The notes under the pieces: model-generated | The model's input: only the letters and a program-made list of their open reading frames with translations | Databases searched by the model: none | Told to the model about the DNA's origin: nothing | Source of the DNA: Candidatus Hydrogenedentota bacterium | Lineage (GTDB): Bacteria > Hydrogenedentota > Hydrogenedentia > Hydrogenedentales > SLHB01 | Length of the DNA stretch: 5,612 nt | Assembly: GCA_003552485.1 (NCBI GenBank) | Contig: PUMX01000277.1 | Coordinates: 1 to 5,612 of the forward strand | Direction: 5' to 3' | Part shown: positions 1 to 4,250 of the stretch, piece by piece | Layout of the letters: each line of letters opens with the position of its first letter | Numbering within the stretch: position 1 is the stretch's first letter | Translations under genes and position numbers: made by a program

Positions 1-29
1 AATGTGCTCAATGTCCGTTCTCCTGCCAC
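1..29 (-). CDS. ndk: Nucleoside diphosphate kinase, N-terminal fragment (gene runs off the left edge)
   Basis: Only the first nine codons are in the window. Read on the minus strand from the GTG at 29-27 they give MAGERTLST, followed by a codon beginning TT (Phe or Leu). Nucleoside diphosphate kinases typically open with M-x-x-ERTLSI(I/L)KPDAV, so ERTLS in this register at the extreme N-terminus is a good match, although it is short. A perfect AAGGAGG Shine-Dalgarno at 42-36 lies six bases before the GTG and strongly supports a real start. The enzyme would transfer the gamma-phosphate from ATP to NDPs through a phospho-histidine in the cytoplasm; that histidine is outside the window. The gene is divergent from the PBP gene. 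The identification rests on nine residues plus the ribosome binding site, so another protein cannot be excluded. Confidence 0.6.
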
Positions 30-70
30 TGCCAACCTCCTTGGTTTCGGTAAGATCGCAAATGGCAGGA
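21..70 (-). repeat. Inverted repeat in the leader of the ndk-like gene
   Basis: TCCTGCCA at 21-28 and TGGCAGGA at 63-70 are perfect 8-bp inverted arms separated by 34 bases. In the leftward transcript the upstream arm could pair with the sequence that covers most of the start codon and codons 2-3, which leaves the Shine-Dalgarno in the loop. The pairing is seen in the sequence. Any effect on translation is inference, and an 8-bp match in a stretch this short can occur by chance. Confidence 0.35.
36..42 (-). promoter_or_regulatory. Shine-Dalgarno site of the leftward ndk-like gene
   Basis: The minus strand reads AAGGAGG, a full match to the anti-Shine-Dalgarno sequence, with a six-base spacer (TTGGCA) before the GTG at 29-27. 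This is the strongest ribosome binding site in the window and it decides the start of a gene of which only nine codons are visible. Confidence 0.7.
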
Positions 71-95
71 CAATACCATCTCCGGTAAGATCTTA
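48..95. repeat. Direct repeat CGGTAAGATC (two copies) with overlapping palindrome TAAGATCTTA
   Basis: CGGTAAGATC occurs at 48-57 and again at 83-92, 35 bases apart. The second copy continues into TAAGATCTTA (86-95), a perfect 10-bp palindrome. Both lie just upstream of the leftward ndk-like gene, where a regulator could bind. No known operator is recognised. The function is unassigned. Confidence 0.35.
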
Positions 96-343
96 GACGG
101 CTTGATGCGCGCGCTTGCGGCCCAATGCGTATTATGTGTGGCGGTGCCCCGCATCTGGCCGAAGTGGACGGCCGCTTGGCGGGCGCGGAGTTGTTCGCAG
201 GAATGAATGATTCGCGTGCGGCGACTGTCTACCAGAAGGCGGGTGCGCGCGTTTGCCCAAAAGGCGGTTCGCGCCTCGCACACGTTGTGTCAATAGTTTG
301 CCAATTTTTGCGCCTTATCAAGAACCCCTGATAGAGTAAGCTC

Positions 344-2488
344 ATGGCGTCTAAGAAAACACCAACAAACGGACCGCCCCCGGCAAAACGCGGGGGGTGT
401 GGGGGCCTGTTCTTTTTGATGATGCTCGTCGCGGCGGCGGGCATTGGGACGGGCATTGGACTCTTCATCTTTGTGCTCGAGGATGCTAAGGCGACCATTG
501 CGATGCTCGACGACTTCCGGCCCAAGGTCGGTACGCGGGTATACTCGGCCGATGGCGAACAGCTTGGCGAATTCACCACCGAAGCACGTCAGCTTGTGCC
601 GCTGAACGAGATGCCGCTGCACCTGCTCAAGGCCTTTATGGCCACGGAAGACAACAGTTTCTACGAGCATCGCGGCGTGCGGCCCGACGCCATTGTGAAC
701 GCCGCGCTGTACATGGTCCGCACGGGCCGTATCCGCGGCGGCAGCACGATTACGCAGCAATTGGTCCGCAACGTGGACGTGACGGGCGTCAGCTTCGAGC
801 GCACCATCCAGCGGAAAATCGAAGAGGCCATCATTGCGCTTCAACTCGAACGCGAGTATACCAAGGATGAAATTCTCGAACTGTATCTGAACCAGATTTT
901 TCTGGGCATCAGCGCCCACGGTGTCGAGGCGGCGGCGCAACAGTACTTCGGCAAGAGCTGCCGCGACCTTACCATCGCGCAGAGCGCGTTGCTTGCGGGC
1001 CTCGCGCGCGCCCCAAACAACAACCAACCGTTCCGTTACCCAGAGAACGCGCTTCGTCTTCGAGACACCGTGCTCTGGCAAATGCTTGAAAATGCCTTCA
1101 TCAGCCGTGAGCAGTATGAACAAGCCCTCGAAGAACAGCTCGAGGATGTGCTTGTTCCCGAAGGCGAGCGCGGCGGCGCCGAGCAAAGAGGCCCTAACCG
1201 GTTTAAGGCGCCGTATTTCGTTGAGGAAGTCAGACGGTATCTTCTTCGCAATCTCGGCATGGGCGCCGAAGAGGTATTCGAGCAGGGCCTCGAGGTGTAC
1301 ACGACCGTCAACATGCGCATGCAGCGGGCGGCCGAGGAAACGCTGTTGAAAGCCCTCGATGAATTCGACGAAGAAAAGAAGGAATTCCTCGCCGCCCGCG
1401 GCCGCGAAGACGAATTCAGACCCGTTTCCGGCGGTCTAATCACCATCGACAACCGTCCGGGCCATGAGGGAAAGATTCGCGCCATGGTGGGCGGCCGCGA
1501 TTGGACCCACGAGAAGTACAATACAGTCACGCAGGCGCAGCGGCTGGCTGGTTCCGCCGTTAAACCTTTCGTGTGGGCCGCCGCTTTGGACGCCGCCGAA
1601 GATGGGCAGGGGCGCACCCCTGCGAGCATTGTGGTTGATGAACCTTTCGCCCGAAGAGACGCCATCGGCCGGGTGTGGGCGCCTCGCAATTTTACGGGCC
1701 GGTTTGAAGGGCCCGTCACGCTGCGCACCGCTCTCGAGGATTCGATCAACATTGTCTCCGTCAAGCTCACGGAACAGATGGGCATGCCGGTGGTGCGTTC
1801 CTATATGCAACGCGCCGGCATCACGACGCCTATTCCAGACACGGTGGGCCTGACGATCGCCTTGGGCACCGCGCCTGTCACGGTGCATGATATGGCTGTG
1901 GCGTACAGCACCTTCGCCAACTATGGCGTGCGCCATCAACCCACAAAAGTAACCGAGATTAAAGATCGCGACGGCTTCACACGCTACACCAACGATGCGG
2001 AGTCCGAGCGCGTGTTCCGCGAAGATCTGGCCTACCTCATGACGTACCTGATGGAAGGGGCAACCACTTATGGCACGGGCGCCCGCACCGCCGAACTCGA
2101 TCGGCCCCGCGCGGGCAAGACAGGCACAACCAACAACAGCGTCGATGTTTGGTTCTGTGGTTATACGCCCGAGTACACCACAGTGGTCTGGCTCGGCTAT
2201 CGCCAGGGCAACGTGCCGCTGGGCATGAACGCCACCGGCGGCCGCGTCGCGGCGCCTATCTGGCGGGACTACATGATTCGTGTGCTGGACGGACAGCCCG
2301 TGCAGGATTTTCCCGTGCCGGACGGCGTCGATTTCCACAACATCACCAAATCCACCGGCGTGCGGGGCGGCTCGTTCCGCGAGGCCTTCATCCGCGGAAC
2401 CCGTCCGCGCGAGGAGCGATACGTTCCGCCTCCCGAGTCCGACGAAGAGTCGGGCATGCTTGAACCGCGGCTCGCCGATGGATTCTGA
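344..2488 (+). CDS. mrcA: Penicillin-binding protein 1A family: bifunctional peptidoglycan glycosyltransferase/transpeptidase
   Basis: This is a complete class A PBP (714 aa) that polymerises lipid II into glycan strands and cross-links the stem peptides on the outer face of the inner membrane. Residues 1-20 are a basic cytoplasmic tail, and about 21-45 form a single transmembrane anchor. The GT51 domain (about 65-265) has EDNSFYEHRG with catalytic Glu102, GGSTITQQLVRN (132-143), RKIEEAIIALQLE (157-169), KDEILELYLN (174-183) and YFGK (201-204). The transpeptidase domain (about 362-640) has SAVK with nucleophile Ser404 and Lys407, SIN at 467-469 and KTGT at 592-595, so both active sites are intact. 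The tail from about 684 is charged and Pro/Glu-rich. The length is usual for the family. An in-frame TAG at 332-334 fixes ATG 344 as the first start; its ribosome binding site is weak (GAG, seven bases upstream). The next gene follows after 24 bases. The symbol is family-level only; PBP1A and PBP1B-type paralogues are not strictly separable by eye. Confidence 0.96.
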   Translation: MASKKTPTNGPPPAKRGGCGGLFFLMMLVAAAGIGTGIGLFIFVLEDAKATIAMLDDFRPKVGTRVYSADGEQLGEFTTEARQLVPLNEMPLHLLKAFMATEDNSFYEHRGVRPDAIVNAALYMVRTGRIRGGSTITQQLVRNVDVTGVSFERTIQRKIEEAIIALQLEREYTKDEILELYLNQIFLGISAHGVEAAAQQYFGKSCRDLTIAQSALLAGLARAPNNNQPFRYPENALRLRDTVLWQMLENAFISREQYEQALEEQLEDVLVPEGERGGAEQRGPNRFKAPYFVEEVRRYLLRNLGMGAEEVFEQGLEVYTTVNMRMQRAAEETLLKALDEFDEEKKEFLAARGREDEFRPVSGGLITIDNRPGHEGKIRAMVGGRDWTHEKYNTVTQAQRLAGSAVKPFVWAAALDAAEDGQGRTPASIVVDEPFARRDAIGRVWAPRNFTGRFEGPVTLRTALEDSINIVSVKLTEQMGMPVVRSYMQRAGITTPIPDTVGLTIALGTAPVTVHDMAVAYSTFANYGVRHQPTKVTEIKDRDGFTRYTNDAESERVFREDLAYLMTYLMEGATTYGTGARTAELDRPRAGKTGTTNNSVDVWFCGYTPEYTTVVWLGYRQGNVPLGMNATGGRVAAPIWRDYMIRVLDGQPVQDFPVPDGVDFHNITKSTGVRGGSFREAFIRGTRPREERYVPPPESDEESGMLEPRLADGF

Positions 2489-2512
2489 GCAACCACTCAC
2501 TTGGGGAGCTAA

Positions 2513-3190
2513 ATGACACAGCAGCAGCCCGAGACGGGGTTCTTGAACCGAAGGCTTACCGCAGACGCCGGTGGGCGGCGGTACGCTGTCTACCTCCCGC
2601 GCGAATATAATCCCGGTGAGAAGTGGCCGCTCATTCTCTTTCTCCACGGCTCGGGAGAGCGCGGCGATGATGGTCTCCAACCCACGGATCCCGGGTTGGG
2701 CCGCGCATTGCGCCGCTGGCCGGATCGCTTTCCCGTGATTGTCGCCATGCCCCAGTGTCCCGCCAAGGTGTTCTGGGATGCAGCCATCGACCACGTCGAG
2801 GCGGTGTTCCAGGCTACCTTGAACGAGTTTCCCATCGAGGAGGACCGCGTCTATCTCACGGGCATTTCGATTGGCGGCTACGGGGCATGGATACTCGGAG
2901 CGATGAATGTGGAACGGTACGCCGCGCTCATGCCGGTATGCGGAGGAGGCTTCGAAAGCGACGCGGAACGGCTCGCGCGTGTGCCCATATGGGCGTTTCA
3001 CGGCGAAGATGACGCCACGGTATTACCGAGCGAATCACGTCGCATGGTGGATGCTGTCAAAGCCGCTGGCGGCGCTGTGAAGTACACAGAGTTTAAGGAC
3101 ACCGCGCATAACGCTTGGGATCCCGCTTACAGCGACCCCAAAGCTATCGCGTGGCTCCTGAAGCAACGGCGGACCGCACGCGCGCATTGA
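2513..3190 (+). CDS. Alpha/beta hydrolase, predicted esterase/peptidase (dienelactone hydrolase or prolyl-oligopeptidase-like)
   Basis: This is a complete 225-aa serine hydrolase. Strand-turn LFLHGSGERG (42-51) supplies the oxyanion-hole region. GISIGG (117-122) is the nucleophile elbow with Ser119. HGEDDATV (163-170) carries the acid, probably Asp167, and TAHNAW (197-202) the catalytic His199. The triad order and spacing fit the predicted esterase/peptidase group that covers phospholipase/carboxylesterase-like and PHB-depolymerase-like proteins (COG4099 type). There is no signal peptide or membrane segment, so the protein is probably cytoplasmic, unlike many secreted relatives. GGGGAG at 2503-2508 lies four bases before the ATG. 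It starts 24 bases after the PBP gene and is probably cotranscribed with it, but the sequence gives no sign that its substrate is cell-wall related. The substrate cannot be predicted from the sequence. Confidence 0.88.
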   Translation: MTQQQPETGFLNRRLTADAGGRRYAVYLPREYNPGEKWPLILFLHGSGERGDDGLQPTDPGLGRALRRWPDRFPVIVAMPQCPAKVFWDAAIDHVEAVFQATLNEFPIEEDRVYLTGISIGGYGAWILGAMNVERYAALMPVCGGGFESDAERLARVPIWAFHGEDDATVLPSESRRMVDAVKAAGGAVKYTEFKDTAHNAWDPAYSDPKAIAWLLKQRRTARAH

Positions 3191-3234
3191 GCCGCCGGTT
3201 GCAAATTCATCAGCGCCATGGAAGCCATCGAAAA

Positions 3235-3240
3235 GGGGGG
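3235..3240 (+). promoter_or_regulatory. Ribosome binding site of the Tat-leader remnant
   Basis: A run of six G (3235-3240, preceded by AAAA) lies seven bases before ATG 3248. It selects this start over the in-frame ATG at 3218, and shows that the short frame has a working translation start. Confidence 0.5.
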
Positions 3241-3247
3241 CTATAAC

Positions 3248-3370
3248 ATGGATCGACGAACCTTCCTCAAAGCCACGGGCGCTTCCGTAACCGGCGCGAT
3301 GCTGAGCGCGCCGGCAGCGGTCGATCACGAACGCTCGATAGCTGATCTCTTAGAGAAAAGCGGGGAATAG
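3248..3370 (+). pseudogene. Truncated gene for a Tat-exported protein: signal sequence only
   Basis: This 40-codon frame begins MDRRTFLKATGAS, a standard twin-arginine export signal (Arg3-Arg4, then Thr-Phe-Leu-Lys). A hydrophobic stretch with Ala/Gly/Val/Leu follows, up to a likely cleavage site near SAPAA (residues 25-29). Only eleven or so hydrophilic residues then follow (ending LLEKSGE) before TAG at 3368-3370. Tat substrates are folded proteins, usually hundreds of residues long, so this looks like the 5' end of a gene whose body was lost. The final residues may be the fused natural C-terminus after an in-frame deletion, which is inference. No continuation is seen in other frames before the convergent gene at 3405. 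Such leaders are common on Gfo/Idh/MocA-type oxidoreductases and similar exported proteins of environmental bacteria, but nothing here identifies the lost protein. It could instead be a small expressed peptide. Confidence 0.6.
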
Positions 3371-3404
3371 CGTTAGGTTTTCTACAATCGTCCAGGCTTA
3401 GTCT

Positions 3405-3905
3405 TCAATTGTTGAGGGGGGGACCTTCCAGTTCGAGCAACGCCCGCTTCCAAGGCAGTCCGCCGGAGAACCCGCCCAGCTTACCCTCCGCTGCAAGAAT
3501 CCGGTGACACGGGATAATGATTGGGATGGGGTTCGCGCCCAGGGCTTGGCCTACCGCGCGAGCCGACCGGAGGTCACGGCCCATGGCGGCGCACAGTGTT
3601 CCGTAGGTTACTGTTGACCCCCAGCCAACGCGGCGCGCCGCCTTCCATACGGCCCGCCGGAAAGGGGTATGGCCCGCAAGGTCCAGGGGAACTGCTTCGA
3701 ACTCCTCGCGTTCGCCACTGAAATACCGTTCGAGCGCCCGCCAAAGAGCCACGCTCGCGCCGTCTGTGTTATCTGGCGGGCGCGCCCTAGACACAGGGAT
3801 ACGCGACGTCAATTCGATTCGTTGTACCCCCAGCGGACCAATCCATACTTGCACGCCGCCAAGCGTATGGGGATAGATCATATTGGGATCATTCATCGTT
3901 CGCAC
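3405..3905 (-). CDS. ogt: Methylated-DNA--[protein]-cysteine S-methyltransferase (O6-alkylguanine-DNA alkyltransferase)
   Basis: This complete 166-aa suicide DNA repair protein takes the alkyl group from O6-methylguanine (and O4-methylthymine) onto its own cysteine. The C-terminal domain (about 80-163) carries the signature IPCHRI with acceptor Cys133 and His134. It also has the hinge Asn125 (ANPIP), the probable arginine finger Arg116 in SARAVGQAL, Tyr101 in TYGTL, and Glu159 near the end, which completes the Cys-His-Glu relay. Residues 1-75 form the less conserved N-terminal domain. There is no Ada metal-binding/AraC region, so it is the stand-alone Ogt/MGMT type. The start chosen is GTG at 3905-3903, with GAAGAG nine bases upstream; ATG at 3896-3894 is an alternative with no clear ribosome binding site. 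The gene converges on the Tat remnant and is divergent from the sensor gene. No Ada box was recognised. Confidence 0.94.
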   Translation of the reverse strand: MRTMNDPNMIYPHTLGGVQVWIGPLGVQRIELTSRIPVSRARPPDNTDGASVALWRALERYFSGEREEFEAVPLDLAGHTPFRRAVWKAARRVGWGSTVTYGTLCAAMGRDLRSARAVGQALGANPIPIIIPCHRILAAEGKLGGFSGGLPWKRALLELEGPPLNN

Positions 3906-3931
3906 AACACTTGGCTCTTCGCTACGGCTTA

Positions 3932-4039
3932 ATGTGTTACGATAACGAAAAAGCGGACAATTTGTCGGCCGCTCCCTCGAAAGAACAGAACCAGTTTACT
4001 CCCGAGGATTGGCGTCGGTCCAGACGTGTCGCTACATAA
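3932..4039 (+). CDS. Possible small hydrophilic protein or gene remnant (35 aa)
   Basis: ATG 3932 opens a 35-codon frame ending at TAA 4037-4039. The peptide starts MCYDNEKADNL and ends TPEDWRRSRRVAT. It is highly charged, with no membrane segment or motif I recognise. Its composition is protein-like, but there is no Shine-Dalgarno before the ATG, and it lies where the promoter of the leftward methyltransferase should be. It may be chance, or the 5' end of a broken gene. Confidence 0.15.
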   Translation: MCYDNEKADNLSAAPSKEQNQFTPEDWRRSRRVAT

Positions 4040-4063
4040 ACCTTTCTGAACCGCCGATGATAC

Positions 4064-4084
4064 TTGGGAAGCGTCTTTTCCCAA
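4064..4084. repeat. Perfect 7-bp inverted repeat (hairpin) in the intergenic region
   Basis: TTGGGAA (4064-4070) and TTCCCAA (4078-4084) flank a 7-base spacer GCGTCTT. No T-run follows on either strand, so it is not a typical intrinsic terminator. It may be an operator or a chance structure. Confidence 0.35.
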
Positions 4085-4106
4085 AAGGGGGATAGAACGC
4101 GTAAGA

Positions 4107-4135
4107 TTGCCGCTTATACACTTGTAATGCATACT
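4107..4135 (+). promoter_or_regulatory. Candidate sigma-70-like promoter of the sensor gene
   Basis: TTGCCG (4107-4112) and CATACT (4130-4135) match the -35 and -10 consensus at four of six positions each, with a 17-base spacer. They lie about 115 bases before the sensor start. The -10 overlaps the first TGCAT-N6-ATGCA palindrome, as a repressor site would. The match is weak, and promoter consensus in this lineage is unknown. Confidence 0.2.
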
Positions 4136-4143
4136 GTTATGCA
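4128..4143. promoter_or_regulatory. Candidate operator, copy 1: TGCAT-N6-ATGCA
   Basis: TGCAT at 4128-4132 and ATGCA at 4139-4143 form a 16-bp dyad with spacer ACTGTT. The same arms and the same spacer length recur at 4193-4208. The spacer sequence differs between copies, as in binding sites for dimeric regulators, where the arms are read and the middle is not. The regulator is unknown. Confidence 0.4.
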
Positions 4144-4192
4144 GAATGGTGTGTGCGCAATCACGGTTTAGCAGAGCCGCTTCGCCTTCACT

Positions 4193-4208
4193 TGCATGAG
4201 GGGATGCA
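4193..4208. promoter_or_regulatory. Candidate operator, copy 2: TGCAT-N6-ATGCA
   Basis: TGCAT at 4193-4197 and ATGCA at 4204-4208 flank the spacer GAGGGG. The dyad centre is 65 bp from that of copy 1 and about 50 bp before the sensor start. A further unpaired TGCAT is at 4260-4264, inside the gene start. The nearest gene downstream is the sensor; control of it is inference. Confidence 0.4.
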
Positions 4209-4250
4209 CGTGCGGTAAGAAAGCTCGAGCCAGCCGGAGAAGAACGTTCA

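Larger units (their letters stand above)
30..343. other. Divergent intergenic region between the ndk-like gene and the PBP gene
   Basis: About 314 bases separate the two divergent starts. The left third (48-95) carries the direct repeat and palindrome. From about 100 to 343 I see no convincing gene, RNA or terminator. AT-rich hexamers resembling a -10 box occur at 130-135 (TATTAT, plus strand) and 136-131 (CATAAT, minus strand), but neither has a -35 box at proper spacing. A 68-codon plus-strand frame and a 91-codon minus-strand frame here have no ribosome binding site or recognisable motif, and are probably chance openings in GC-rich DNA. Confidence 0.6.
3906..4250. other. Divergent intergenic region between the methyltransferase and sensor genes
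   Basis: 345 bases lie between the two divergent starts, with visibly lower GC than the flanking genes. It must hold promoters for both directions. It contains a 35-codon plus-strand frame (3932-4039, doubtful), a 7-bp hairpin (4064-4084), and two matching TGCAT-N6-ATGCA palindromes (4128-4143 and 4193-4208). No tRNA or other RNA gene and no T-tailed terminator is seen. On the minus strand TTGTCC at 3960-3955 could be a -35 box for the methyltransferase, but no good -10 follows at 16-18 bases. Confidence 0.65.

Noticed and set aside
1..96. Plus-strand frame open from the left edge to TAG at 94-96, considered as the C-terminus of an incoming gene
   Set aside because: Its third codon positions are not GC-rich like the real genes here, and the minus-strand start with a perfect Shine-Dalgarno and an ndk-like N-terminus explains the same bases better.
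285..321. Possible promoter for the PBP gene (TTGTGT or TTGCCA with TATCAA)
   Set aside because: The hexamer spacings are about 25 and 12 bases, outside the usable 16-18 range.
8..331. Two overlapping frames (91 codons on the minus strand, 68 codons on the plus strand) in the left intergenic region
   Set aside because: Neither has a ribosome binding site, a motif or a protein-like composition, and one overlaps the ndk-like start in another frame.
290..1186. Minus-strand open frame (298 codons) antisense to the PBP N-terminal half
   Set aside because: It is the complement of the GT51 domain coding sequence, whose motifs are unambiguous on the plus strand. It has no recognisable motif of its own.
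1436..3001. Long minus-strand open frame (521 codons) antisense to the PBP and hydrolase genes
   Set aside because: It spans two well-supported plus-strand genes and the gap between them, is rich in Arg/His/Ala/Gly as expected for the complement of GC-rich codons, and shows no domain motif.
3371..3415. Possible terminator between the Tat remnant and the convergent methyltransferase gene
   Set aside because: The best pairing (TCTACAAT with ATTGTTGA) has a mismatch and a 19-base loop, and no T-run follows on either strand.
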